Source: Thermomonas sp. S9
GTDB taxonomy: Bacteria; Pseudomonadota; Gammaproteobacteria; Xanthomonadales; Xanthomonadaceae
Assembly (NCBI RefSeq): GCF_024704365.1
Contig: NZ_JAJDFY010000001.1
Location: 1,407,001-1,471,000 of the forward strand
Length of the DNA stretch: 64,000 nt
Direction: 5' to 3'
A model generated the notes under the pieces. That model saw nothing but the letters and a program-made list of their open reading frames with translations, was not told the origin of the DNA and did not search any database. Shown piece by piece: positions 16,083 through 25,310 of this stretch. Within the stretch, counting starts at the first letter, position 1, and each line of letters begins with the position of its first letter. A program made the translations under genes and the position numbers.

Positions 16083-17951
16083 ATGCGCGGGGTGGTGGGA
16101 GAGTTCCGGCTGGACGGTGGCCAGGTCGCCGCGGGCCACGGGCTGGGGGCGGTGGAGGGTGTTGGCTGGCGCTCGCCGGATGGCGCGCTCGCGGTGCGCA
16201 GCTGGGGCGTGCCGCTGCCCGGGGAAGGGCTGGGCTGGCTGCAGGATCCCGCGGCCGGCGTGCTGCTGGTGGCCGATGCTGCGCTGTATGAGGCCGAGCG
16301 CCTGCGCCGTGCGCTGGGGGCGCCCGCGGACGAGGTGCGGGCGCCGCTGGCGCTGCTGCTGCATGCCTGGCACCGCTGGGGCGAGGGCCTGCTGGACCGC
16401 CTGGATGGCGACTTCGCGCTGCTGGTATGCGACTGGCGCCGGCGCCAGGTGTTCGCGGCCATCGATCCGATCGGAATGCGCTCGCTGTTCTACCGGTTCG
16501 ATCCTGCGCGCGGGATCGCGTTCGGCACCACGCCCGAGGCCGTGGCCGAATGCTGCGGGCTGGATACGCGGATCCCGGAGCGCCGCCTGCTGGAGCCGCT
16601 GTTCGGCGCCGAGCAGCTGGCGCACCGCGAGCCCGAGATCGCCGGGGTGGAGCGGCTGCCGGCCGCGCACGTGCTGACGGCGACGCCAGGGCAGTTGCAG
16701 GTGCGGCGCTGGTGGCGGCCGGGGCAGCGCGATCCCGGTCTGGCGGCGGACGACCTCGAAGGCTGGACGGAAGGGGTGCGCTGGCATCTGGACGAAGCCG
16801 TGCGCAAGCGGCTGGCGGATGGCGTGCAGGCCGGCGTCCAGTTCAGCGGCGGGCTGGATTCGGCCGTGGTGCTGGCGCTGGCGCAGCGGCACGCACCCGG
16901 GCGGCTGCAAGCCTTTTCCCTGGTGGATCATGGTCAGGCCGACTGCCCCGAGACCCGCGCCATCGCGGCCACGTTGGCGTTTCTCGATACCCCGGCGCAG
17001 GTGATCGATCTGGCCGATCCGCAGGCATCGCCTGCGCAGGCGCGCACGGTCACCGCGCAGCTGCCGCGCTTCATCTACGGGCGCAACGGGTTTCTGCCCC
17101 TGTTCGAGCGGCAGGCGGCAAAGGCAGGCGTGCAGGTGATGATGAATGGCCTGGACGGCGACCTGCTGTTTTTCTACGAGGATCTGCTGGAGCGTCAGGT
17201 GCGCGCCGGGCGCGGCGAGGCCCTGCGCAATGCGCGGCTGCAGGATGCGCTCTCCGTCGCGCCCTGGATGGAAGCGGAAGTGCGGCGCCTGCGCGTGAGC
17301 AGCCGTTTGCCCTGGTGGCTGCGCGAGCGCATCCGCGATGTGCGGGCGCATCTGGAGGTCGCGCCCCGCCTGCGTGTGGCCTGTCTGAATCCGCAGGCCA
17401 TCGCGCGCTTGAAGCTGCGCGCGCGCATGCGCGACTATCTGGCGTCGCTACGCCGGCCGCGCCCGCCGGCTTCTGGCTTGCCCACCGAGAGCTTCATGGG
17501 GCTGATCACGCAGGAGGGCACGGCCCGGTTCCAGCAGCGCATGCGGCATGCCGGGATCGAAATGCGCTGTCCGCTGCTCGATCGCGCCCTGATCGAGTTC
17601 GCGGCCTGGCTGCCGCTGGAGTTTCGCCTGCGCGAGGGGCATCTGAAATGGATCATGCGGCGCGCGGTCGCGCCGCTGCTGCCGGCCGAGGTGGTGTGGC
17701 GCGGCGACAAGGTGCACCTGGGCTCGCACTTCGACCGCCTCATGCTGCAGTCGGTACTGGATGGCATGGTGCGGAGCTTTCAGCGCGGCAGCGGCCCGGC
17801 GGTTGCGCTCTGGGTGGATCGCGCGCGCTTCCTGCGCCTGGCCCGGCGCTGGCAGGACGGGTATCTGGACGGCGTCTGGCAGCTGCGCGTGCTGGTGTTG
17901 CTGGAGCACTGGCTGCAGCACAATGCACACAAGGTGGCATGGGAGCATTGA
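16083..17951 (+). CDS. Lasso peptide cyclase, asparagine-synthetase-like (C protein)
   Basis: 622 intact residues. The N-terminal half resembles the glutaminase domain of AsnB (LLDRLDGDFALLVCDWRRRQVFAAIDPIGMRSLFYRF) but begins MRGVVGEF, so the catalytic Cys2 of true glutaminases is replaced and that domain should be inactive, as in lasso cyclases. The C-terminal half has the ATP-pyrophosphatase loop FSGGLDSAVVLAL near residue 255. The enzyme adenylates the Glu8 side chain of the core and closes the macrolactam ring. It is divergent from the precursor operon and 19 bases ahead of the exporter. Start ATG 16083. AsnB-like enzymes of other pathways exist, but the neighbouring B1, B2 and precursor decide the call. 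Confidence 0.9.
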   Translation: MRGVVGEFRLDGGQVAAGHGLGAVEGVGWRSPDGALAVRSWGVPLPGEGLGWLQDPAAGVLLVADAALYEAERLRRALGAPADEVRAPLALLLHAWHRWGEGLLDRLDGDFALLVCDWRRRQVFAAIDPIGMRSLFYRFDPARGIAFGTTPEAVAECCGLDTRIPERRLLEPLFGAEQLAHREPEIAGVERLPAAHVLTATPGQLQVRRWWRPGQRDPGLAADDLEGWTEGVRWHLDEAVRKRLADGVQAGVQFSGGLDSAVVLALAQRHAPGRLQAFSLVDHGQADCPETRAIAATLAFLDTPAQVIDLADPQASPAQARTVTAQLPRFIYGRNGFLPLFERQAAKAGVQVMMNGLDGDLLFFYEDLLERQVRAGRGEALRNARLQDALSVAPWMEAEVRRLRVSSRLPWWLRERIRDVRAHLEVAPRLRVACLNPQAIARLKLRARMRDYLASLRRPRPPASGLPTESFMGLITQEGTARFQQRMRHAGIEMRCPLLDRALIEFAAWLPLEFRLREGHLKWIMRRAVAPLLPAEVVWRGDKVHLGSHFDRLMLQSVLDGMVRSFQRGSGPAVALWVDRARFLRLARRWQDGYLDGVWQLRVLVLLEHWLQHNAHKVAWEH

Positions 17952-17970
17952 TGGGCGCGGGACGGCCAGC

Positions 17971-19657
17971 ATGAGCGCGGGGTTTCGGGATGCGTGGCGC
18001 GCCGGCGCGCCGTGGCTGCGCCCGCATCTGCCGGCATTGGGGCTGGCCCTGCTGCTGATGCTGCTGCAGAGCATCGCGACCCTGGTGCAGCCGTGGCTGG
18101 GCGGGCAGGTGGTCGCGCGGCTGCTGCATGCGCAGGGCGTCGGCCCGCTGCTGTGGGGGCTGTTCGGCGCGTTTTCCGCGCAGGCCGTCCTGGGCTATGT
18201 CACCGCGGTGCAGCTGCAGAAAGTCAGCGGCCGGCTGGTGGCAGAGGCGGGCAGTCGCGTGTATGCCCATTTGCAGGCCTTGCCATTGGGCTGGCATCAC
18301 GCTCGTCAGCGCGGCGAGGTGCTGGCGCTGCTCACCGGGGACATCCATCGGATCGGGGATTTCCTCACCGGCGCCATCCTGCCGCTGCTGCCGCTGCTGG
18401 TGACCCCTGGCCGGGGCCTGGCTGGTGATGTGGCACCTGGCGCCCCTCATCGCCTGGGCGGTGGCCCTGGCGCTGCCGTTGATCCTGCTGCTGCTCAAGC
18501 TCGCCGGCCGCCGCCTGCGGCCGCTGGGGCAGGCCACCATGCAGGCCTGGGCCGCGCAGTCCGGGCTGGCCGAGCAGAATCTGGAACTGCTGCCGGTGCT
18601 CAAGGCGTTCGCCACCGATGCCCTGGAGGCGCGCCGGTATCGGGAGGGGGCGCACCGGCTGGCGGAGGCGCAGTTGCGCCAGGTGCGCTGGCAGGGGGCG
18701 ATCCTGCCGCTGGTGCAGATCGCGGGCGCCGGGCTGGTGCTGGCGCTGCTGGGGCTGGCGGGCCGGCAGATCCTGGCGGGCCAACTGCAGGTCGGCGGGC
18801 TGGTCAGCGTGTTCCTGTACGGGCTGGTGCTGGTGAACCCGCTCAGCCAGCTCGCCAGTGTCTATGGACAGGCGCAGACGGCCCGCGGTGCCGCGCAGCG
18901 GCTGCTGGAGGTGATGCGGACGGCACCGGAAGCGGATGTGGGCGATGTCGATGCCATTCCCAAAGGCGGTGATCTCGTGTTCGACCGCGTCGCCTTCGCC
19001 TATCCCGGGCGGCCGCCGCTCTTCACCGATGTCTCGCTGCGCATTCGGGCCGGGGAGACGCTGGCCATCACCGGGCCCAATGGGGCAGGCAAGAGCACCC
19101 TGGCGCATCTGCTGCTGCGCCTGCACGAGCCGCAGCGGGGCCAGATTCGCATCGGCGGGATACCGCTGGCGCGCTTTCGCCTGAGCGCCCTGCGCGGCGG
19201 GATCGGGCTGGTGTCGCAGCAGGTCCTGCTGTGGCATGCCTCGATCCGCGACAACATCGCCTACGGGCGCGCCGATGCGGACCAGGCGGCGATCGAACGG
19301 GCCGCACGCGCGGCGCGCGCGCACGACTTCATCCAGGCCCTGCCGCAGGGCTACGACACCGTGATCGGCGATCAGGGCGTGCGGCTGTCGGGCGGGCAGC
19401 GGCAGCGCATCGCCCTGGCGCGGGCACTGCTGAAGGATCCGCCGATCCTGATTCTGGATGAGGCGACCGCGATGTTCGACCCTGCTGGCGAGGCCGAATT
19501 CATCGCGGAATGCCATGCGGTGCTGCGCGAGCGCACCGTGCTGCTGATCACCCACCGCCCGGCCAGCCTGGCGCTGGCGGACCGGGTGATCCGGCTCGTG
19601 GACGGGCGTTGGGAAAAAATCGGTGATGCCCATCACGATCATGCCGAAAGCGATTAG
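17971..19657 (+). CDS. ABC transporter, fused permease/ATPase, likely lasso peptide exporter (D protein; frameshifted)
   Basis: About 562 residues after correction: an N-terminal ABC-B type membrane domain (ALGLALLLMLLQSIATLVQPWLGG onward, about six helices) and a C-terminal nucleotide-binding domain with Walker A ITGPNGAGKSTL, signature RLSGGQRQRIALARALL, Walker B PILILDEAT and the switch His in LLITHRPASL. The frame breaks at about 18407 in a C run (one C extra); corrected it reads LLVTLAGAWLVMWHL. It resembles McjD-type exporters that provide secretion and self-immunity. It directly follows the cyclase and precedes the WecA-like gene by 30 bases. Confidence 0.85.
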
Positions 19658-19687
19658 ACTGGGCCCAACTGCAGGGAAGGCAGGCCG

Positions 19688-20807
19688 ATGTTCTCGAAGT
19701 TCCAGGGGTTCGATGCGAACTGGATGCTGGCGGCGTTCGTCCTCACCGCCGGCTTGCTGTGGGCGTTGCAGCCGCTGGCGCGGCGGCTGAACCTGCTGGA
19801 CCATCCGGCCGGGCGCAAGGATCACGCCGTGCCGACCCCGGTCACCGGTGGGATCGCCATCTTCCTCGCCGTCCTGGTTCTGTTTCTCTGGAGCGGCACG
19901 CTCAGCGCGGCGGCGCTGTCGTTCCTGGCCGCTTCCGCACTGCTGATCGTGCTCGGCGTGCTGGATGACCTGTACGACCTGCGCTGGTACTGGCGCATCC
20001 TCGGCCAGACCGTGGCGGCGCTGCTGATCATCTATTGGGGCGGGGTACGGGTGGAGTACCTCGGCCCGGTGTTCGGGATGAGTCCGACCGCGTTGGGCTG
20101 GCTCTCGGTGCCGTTCACCCTCTTCGCCACCCTCGGCGTGATCAATGCGATGAACATGATCGACGGCGCCGACGGCCTGTGCGGGCTGCTCGGGCTGGCG
20201 GCGCTGGCGATGCTGACCGCGGCGGCGATCTACTCGGGCAACGAACTGCTGGCGGCGCGGCTGTCGGTGCTGGTGGGCGCGCTGGCGGGCTTTCTGCTGT
20301 GGAACATGCGCCTGCCGTGGCGGCCGCGCGCCAAGGTGTTCCTGGGCAATGCCGGCAGCGCGATGCTGGGGCTGGTGATCGCCTGGGTCAGCTTCCGCCT
20401 GACCCAGACCCCCTGCGCATCCGGTGATCCCGGTGCTGGCGCTGTGGATGCTGCCGATCCCGGTGATGGACTGCCTGGTGCTGATCGTGCGCCGGCTCAA
20501 GGAAGGGCGCTCGCCGTTCTCGGCCGATCGTAATCACATCCACCACATCCTGCAGGACGCCGGCTTCGGGCCGACCCGCGCTGCCGTGCACCTGGCCTGG
20601 GTCAGCCTGCTGCTCGGGTTCACCGCCGCCTGGCTCAAGCGCATGCAGGTGCCGCCGCCGCTGCTGCTGCTGGCCTTCGGGCTGCTGTGCGTCGGCTGGT
20701 ACTGGCTGACCGCGCGCCGCGAACGCGCGGTGGCCTTCTTCCGCCGCCTGCGGCGCGCGCCGGCCTGCCCGGAAAGCCGTCGCGCCGCGCTGCCGGAAGC
20801 GGAGTGA
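19688..20807 (+). CDS. wecA: WecA-type undecaprenyl-phosphate sugar-1-phosphate transferase (frameshifted)
   Basis: About 373 residues with some 10-11 membrane helices and the MraY/WecA family motifs: LDHPAGRKDHAVPTPVTGG, VLGVLDDLYDLRW, NAMNMIDGADGLCG, VFLGNAGSAMLG and the cytoplasmic FSADRNHIHHIL. The enzyme loads HexNAc-1-phosphate onto undecaprenyl phosphate and starts O-antigen or EPS synthesis. The frame breaks at about 20411 (one extra base after a C run) and continues as HPVIPVLALWMLPIPVMDCLV. This gene resumes the polysaccharide function after the lasso genes. Exact sugar specificity is not resolvable. Confidence 0.82.
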
Positions 20808-20860
20808 GGCTGATTTCCGCGCGCGCGACGCCAAGTTCCCGTTCGTCGTAGGGCTCGGTT

Positions 20861-20895
20861 CCCGTTCGTGGTGAGCCTGTCGAACCATGAACGGG
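20861..20895. repeat. Dispersed 35-bp palindromic repeat, copy 1
   Basis: CCCGTTCGTGG ... CCATGAACGGG with a CCTGTCGAA centre, located just after the wecA-like gene. An exact reverse-complement copy is at 25170-25204. Related half-copies precede it (about 20835) and follow it (20926-20953). Such REP-like elements typically sit between genes in this family. Confidence 0.75.
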
Positions 20896-20960
20896 AATGG
20901 CGATCGGCCTGATCCTGCCGCGGCGCCCTTCGACACGCTCGGGGCGAACGGGGCAGCCGC

Positions 20961-21818
20961 TTATTCCAGCTGATCCGCCGCCCAGGCGGCGTCCAGTGCT
21001 TCCATCGCGTCCAGCGGCTTGCACTTGCTCGCTTTTTCGTAGGCCGCGGCGGCGGCGTCCTCGTTGCGGCGTTCGTCCAGCAACAGCAGCACGTTGCCGT
21101 GCTCGACGTGCGCGATCGGCGAAGCCGGGGTCAGCTTCAGCGCGGTGGCGATGTGCTTTTCGGCTTCCACAGCCTTGGCGCCGTAGGTCAGGCCGGCCAG
21201 CATCGCGCCGATCTTGGCGACGATCTCGGCGTGGTACACCGCCATCGCGGTATGCGCCTCGGCATGCTTGGGGGCCAGCTCCAGCGCGGTGTCCAGCGCC
21301 GTGCGCACCTTGCCGGCGATGCCCAGCTTCAGCGCCTTGGCGATCGACAAGCCCTGGCTGTAGCGGCCGAGGGCGAATGCCAGCCGGTAGTGGCTGTTGG
21401 CCTCGTCCGGCAGTGCCTGCACCGCCGTCTCGGCCAGTGCGGCGGCGCGCTCGAAGCGCTTGAGCTTTTCATCGTCGTCGTCCACCAGGTAGGTGGCGTG
21501 GATGCCGATGGCCTTCACCGCCACCGAGGCGCCGACCGGCCCCAGCGCCTCGCCGGCGCGGAACGCGGCCTGGAAATCGCCGCGATGGAAGGCCCGCCAG
21601 GCCTCCTGCAGCGCGGTCGCCAGCGCGTCGGCATCCAGTTTGGGGGCGGCCTTGCCCGCCGCTTTCAGCAGCGCGGCGGCGCGCTTCGCGTCGGGATAGG
21701 GCTCGCCATCGCCGGCGTGCAGCTTGGGCCAGGCGTTCTTCAACGCCTCGCCCGCATACGCGAACGGCTTGGCATCGTGCGGGAAGGGCGCCCAGGCGGC
21801 GGCTTTCTTGCTGGCCAT
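20961..21818 (-). CDS. Tetratricopeptide-repeat protein
   Basis: 285 residues, Ala-rich and helical throughout, with TPR-like helix pairs (EANSHYRLAFALGRYSQGLSIAKALKLG; KHAEAHTAMAVYHAEIV; SPIAHVEHGNVLLLLDERRNEDAAAAAYEKASK). No signal peptide or membrane segment, so it is probably cytoplasmic and mediates protein contacts. The start ATG 21818 gives MASKKAAAWAPFPHDAKPF. The partner and role are not evident from the neighbours, which belong to lipid metabolism on one side and the EPS locus on the other. Confidence 0.75.
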   Translation of the reverse strand: MASKKAAAWAPFPHDAKPFAYAGEALKNAWPKLHAGDGEPYPDAKRAAALLKAAGKAAPKLDADALATALQEAWRAFHRGDFQAAFRAGEALGPVGASVAVKAIGIHATYLVDDDDEKLKRFERAAALAETAVQALPDEANSHYRLAFALGRYSQGLSIAKALKLGIAGKVRTALDTALELAPKHAEAHTAMAVYHAEIVAKIGAMLAGLTYGAKAVEAEKHIATALKLTPASPIAHVEHGNVLLLLDERRNEDAAAAAYEKASKCKPLDAMEALDAAWAADQLE

Positions 21819-21965
21819 GCGGAAGGTCCTGTCGGGAAGCGCGAAGGCCAGCATCCTGCGGGCGGCGGCGGCTGGCAAGAGGGGCGTGGGGCTCGGTGGG
21901 GGTAGTGTGTTTGCTCCAGCCGCCGGCCGCACCCTGCGGCCATCGCGCCCGGGAGGAAGCCCGCC

Positions 21966-22109
21966 ATGCCCGCATCCCGCAAGCCCGCCCCGCGCCGGCT
22001 GCCGCTGCTGCGGTTCGTGCCGACCGCCCGCCACTGGTGGCTGGCCGCCCTGGGCCTGCTGGCGCGGGTGCGGCGGACGCCGCGACCGCCGCGCGATCAG
22101 TCGAGGTAG
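21966..22109 (+). CDS. Possible small basic protein (47 residues)
   Basis: ATG 21966 preceded by a strong GGGAGGAAG ribosome-binding site at proper spacing. The product is Arg/Pro-rich with a short hydrophobic stretch (HWWLAALGLLARV) and ends at TAG 22107-22109, overlapping the 3' end of the convergent TetR gene. No family recognised. The ribosome site is the only positive evidence; it may be chance in G+C-rich DNA. Confidence 0.25.
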   Translation: MPASRKPAPRRLPLLRFVPTARHWWLAALGLLARVRRTPRPPRDQSR

Positions 22110-22724
22110 GCGCGGGTCAGGGTGTTGAGGTGGACGCGCTCGGCGTCGCGCAGGAACGGGGCGATCAGCATCATCACCTGCACGATGCCGTCGCGGATCG
22201 AGGCCTGCTCGTCGCGGTCGCCGCGCGCGGCGGCGTAGTTCATCCAGAAGGTGGCCACCACCAGCACGTTGGTGGCCGCGGCGTCCAGCTCGTCGGCCGA
22301 GGCGCGCATCACCCCGGCCTGCACCAGCCCTCGCATCACCGCATGTGCCTGTTCGTCGGCGCGCTTGAGGATGCGCGCGAAGCGCAGGCGCAGGCGCCGG
22401 TTGCGGCTGAGGATGTCCACCAGGTCGCGGTACAGGAAGCGGTAGTCCCAGATGCACTCGAACACCAGGTGCAGCTGCAGCTCAGACATCCTCCAGCCCC
22501 GGCAGCCGCCCTTCCGGTGCCGACAGCGCGGCATCCATCCGCGCCTCGTAGCCGGCGAACAGCTGCTCGATGATGTCGTCCTTGTTGCGGAAGTGGTAGT
22601 ACAGGTTGCCGGGGCTGATCTCCAGCTCGTCGGCGATGTGGTTGGTGGTGACGTTCGGCTCGCCCTGCGCGTTGAACATGGCAAGTGCGGCATCGAGGAT
22701 GCGCTGGCGGGTCTGGCGGGCCAT
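22097..22724 (-). CDS. TetR family transcriptional regulator (frameshifted)
   Basis: About 209 residues. The N-terminal HTH is RILDAALAMFNAQGEPNVTTNHIADELEISPGNLYYHFRNKDDIIEQLF, and the ligand domain follows as ELQLHLVFECIWDYRFLYRDLVDIL. The frame breaks at about 22490, where one extra T after GLEDV makes a premature TGA. TetR proteins of this subtype (HIADELEISPGNLYYHF) often sense fatty acyl derivatives. It lies upstream-adjacent to, and on the same strand as, the acyl-CoA-binding protein gene's 3' side, with the acyl-CoA reductase beyond, so a lipid-responsive role is plausible but inferred. Confidence 0.85.
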
Positions 22725-22743
22725 CGGCGGCGACGGGCGCGGG

Positions 22744-23001
22744 TCAGGCGGTCAGCTTCTTCACTAGGTCCACGTACTTCTGCATCGCCTCGTCCTGCGA
22801 AGTGCCCTTCAGCTTGGCCCAGGCCTCGTACTTGGCGGTGCCCACGAAGTCGAAGAACCCGGGCTTGGGGCCGCTGACGTCGCCTTCCGAACCCTGCTTG
22901 TAAAGCGCGTACAGGCGCAGCAGGGTGTCGTTGTCGGGGCGCTCGGACAGGGTCTTGATGTCCTGCGCGGCTTGCTCGAACAGGGCTTTGAGGTCGGCCA
23001 T
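22744..23001 (-). CDS. Acyl-CoA-binding protein
   Basis: 85 residues of the ACBP fold, four helices. Diagnostic stretches are LFEQAAQDIKTL, LLRLYALYKQGSEGDV (the YALYKQ acyl-CoA contact region) and KYEAWAKLKGTSQDEAMQKYV. ACBP binds long-chain acyl-CoA esters in the cytoplasm and presents them to enzymes. ATG 23001. It is 19 bases from the TetR gene on the same strand and divergent from the fatty acyl-CoA reductase 149 bases away, which suggests a common lipid function. Confidence 0.93.
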   Translation of the reverse strand: MADLKALFEQAAQDIKTLSERPDNDTLLRLYALYKQGSEGDVSGPKPGFFDFVGTAKYEAWAKLKGTSQDEAMQKYVDLVKKLTA

Positions 23002-23149
23002 GGTGGTTCCCCGTGCTGTTGGAAGCGGCATATCAGCATGCACCCGGTGGCCGGTCAATACGCGGGGGAATTGTCGGGCGCGCGCGGCTCTGGCAACGTA
23101 GGCCGGAGGCGGCGCACCATCGCGCCGATGACATCCTGGGGAGCGCGCA

Positions 23150-25138
23150 ATGGCTTACTTCGTCACCGGCGGCACCGGCTTCATCGGCCGTTTCCTGATC
23201 GACAACCTGCTCAAGCGCAAAGGCAGCATCCATGTGCTGGTGCGCAAGGACTCGCTGAAGAAGTTCGAGGCGCTGGCCAGGCAGCGCGGCTGGGACCGCA
23301 AGCGCGTGCTGCCGGTCACCGGCGAGATGACCGGAGCGCGCTGCGGGCTGTCCGCCGCCCAGCTGCGCGCGCTGTCCGGCAAGGTCAGGCATTTCTTCCA
23401 CCTGGCCGCGATCTACGACATGGCCGCCAGCGCCGAGAGCATGCGCGCGGCCAACGTCGAGGGCACCCGCAATGCGCTGGAGCTGGCGGGGGCGCTGGAT
23501 GCCGGCTGCTTCCACCACGTCAGCTCGATCGCCGCGGCGGGGCTGTACCCGGGCGTGTTCCGCGAGGACATGTTCGAGGAGGCCGAAGGGCTGGACGATC
23601 CCTACCTGCGCACCAAGCATGAGTCCGAGGGGCTGGTGCGCGCCGAGCAGCGCATCAAGTGGCGCATCTACCGCCCGGGCATGGTGGTGGGCCACTCGCA
23701 GACCGGCGAGATCGACAAGATCGACGGCCCGTACTACTTCTTCACCTTCCTCAAGAAGCTGCGCCAGGCGCTGCCGCCGTGGATGCCGATGCTGGGCATC
23801 GAGGGCGGGCGCATCAACATCGTGCCGGTGGATTTCGTGGCCGATGCGCTCGACCACATCGCGCACAAGCCGCGGCTGGACGGGCACTGCTTCCACCTCA
23901 CCGATCCCGAGCCGCTGCGGGTGGGCGAGGTGCTGAATGTGTTTGCGCGCGCCGGGCATGCGCCGGAGATGAGCATGCGCATCGACGCGCGCATGTTCGC
24001 GTTCGTGCCCGGCAGCGTGCGCATGGCGGTCGGCGGCCTGCCGCCGGTGCGGCGCTTCATGACCATGCTGCTGCGCGACTTCCGCATCCCCAAGGAAGTG
24101 CTGAAGTTCATCACCTATCCCACCCGCTTCGACAACCGCGAGGCCGAGCGCGCGCTCAAGGGCAGCGGGATCGCGGTGCCGCGGCTGGAGGACTACGCGT
24201 GGCGGCTGTGGGATTACTGGGAGCGCCACCTCGACCCCGACCTGTTCATCGACCGCAGCCTGAAGGGCAAGGTCAAGGGCAAGGTGGTGGTGATCACCGG
24301 CGGTTCCTCGGGGATTGGCCTGGCCACCGCGCAGAAAGTGGCGGCGGCGGGCGCGACCACCGTGATCGTGGCGCGCGGCGAAGAGGAGCTGTTCAAGGCG
24401 CGCGATGCGATGAAGGCGGCCGGCGGCAAGGTGTTCGCCTACACCGCCGACCTCGCGGACATGGCCGACTGCGACCGCCTGGTGGCGACCGTGCTCAAGG
24501 AGCATGGGCACGTGGACATCCTGGTCAACAACGCCGGCCGCTCGATCCGGCGTTCGATCGAGCTCAGCTACGACCGCTTCCACGACTTCGAGCGCACCAT
24601 GCAGCTGAACTACTTCGGCAGCCTGCGCCTGATCATGGGCTTCATGCCGTCGATGACCCACCGCCGCAAGGGCCACATCATCAACATCAGCTCGATCGGG
24701 GTGCTGGCGAATTCGCCGCGGTTCTCGGCCTACGTCGCCAGCAAGGCGGCGCTGGATGCGTTCAGCCGCTGCGCGCAGGGTGAGCTGTCGGGCAAGGGCA
24801 TCTGCTTCACCACCATCAACATGCCGCTGGTGAAGACGCCGATGATCGCACCGACCAAGATGTACGACAGCGTGCCGACCCTGACCCCGGACGAGGCCGC
24901 CGACCTGGTGGTGAAGGGCATCATCGAGAAGCCCAGCCGGATCGCGACCCGCCTGGGCATCTTCGCGGCGGTGATCAATGCGCTGGCACCGAAGGCCTAC
25001 GAGGCGGTGATGAACACCGCGTTCGAGCTGTTCCCGGATTCCGCCGCGGCCAAGGGCGACAAGCAGGCGCTGCGCGATGAGACGCCCAGCCAGGAGCAGA
25101 TCGCGTTCGCGGCGCTGATGCGCGGGGTGCACTGGTAG
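23150..25138 (+). CDS. Two-domain fatty acyl-CoA reductase (alcohol-forming), Marinobacter FAR type
   Basis: 662 intact residues. The N-terminal extended-SDR domain (VTGGTGFIGRFLIDNLL, FHLAAIYDMAASAES, catalytic YLRTKHESE, YRPGMVVGHSQTGEIDK) is followed by a classical SDR domain (VVITGGSSGIGLATAQ, VDILVNNAGRSIRRS, catalytic FSAYVASKAALDAFSRC). Domain order, length and wording match, from memory, the about 661-residue Marinobacter enzyme that reduces fatty acyl-CoA to fatty alcohol with NADPH. Likely cytoplasmic or membrane-peripheral. Adjacent acyl-CoA-binding and TetR genes support an acyl-CoA substrate. No wax synthase is present in the window, so the fate of the alcohol is unknown. Confidence 0.88.
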   Translation: MAYFVTGGTGFIGRFLIDNLLKRKGSIHVLVRKDSLKKFEALARQRGWDRKRVLPVTGEMTGARCGLSAAQLRALSGKVRHFFHLAAIYDMAASAESMRAANVEGTRNALELAGALDAGCFHHVSSIAAAGLYPGVFREDMFEEAEGLDDPYLRTKHESEGLVRAEQRIKWRIYRPGMVVGHSQTGEIDKIDGPYYFFTFLKKLRQALPPWMPMLGIEGGRINIVPVDFVADALDHIAHKPRLDGHCFHLTDPEPLRVGEVLNVFARAGHAPEMSMRIDARMFAFVPGSVRMAVGGLPPVRRFMTMLLRDFRIPKEVLKFITYPTRFDNREAERALKGSGIAVPRLEDYAWRLWDYWERHLDPDLFIDRSLKGKVKGKVVVITGGSSGIGLATAQKVAAAGATTVIVARGEEELFKARDAMKAAGGKVFAYTADLADMADCDRLVATVLKEHGHVDILVNNAGRSIRRSIELSYDRFHDFERTMQLNYFGSLRLIMGFMPSMTHRRKGHIINISSIGVLANSPRFSAYVASKAALDAFSRCAQGELSGKGICFTTINMPLVKTPMIAPTKMYDSVPTLTPDEAADLVVKGIIEKPSRIATRLGIFAAVINALAPKAYEAVMNTAFELFPDSAAAKGDKQALRDETPSQEQIAFAALMRGVHW

Positions 25139-25169
25139 GGCGCAGCCGGGGAGCAGGCGCCCGGCCGTT

Positions 25170-25204
25170 CCCGTTCATGGTTCGACAGGCTCACCACGAA
25201 CGGG
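25170..25204. repeat. Dispersed 35-bp palindromic repeat, copy 2 (inverted)
   Basis: Exact reverse complement of the element at 20861-20895 (CCCGTTCATGG ... CCACGAACGGG), 31 bases after the stop of the acyl-CoA reductase. The two copies bracket the TPR/TetR/ACBP/reductase block in opposite orientation. Confidence 0.75.
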
Positions 25205-25310
25205 AGCGCGCGCTCACGCGAACGGGGACGTGGGAGCATTCGGATCGGGAGGCTGCGTGGTCGCACCCGACGGGAGCGCGCGCTTTACGGCCCGCGTGGC
25301 CGGCCCGGGA

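Noticed and set aside
19600..19690. Terminator between the ABC exporter and the WecA-like gene
   Set aside because: The 30-base gap has no inverted repeat of note; read-through from the lasso exporter into wecA remains possible.
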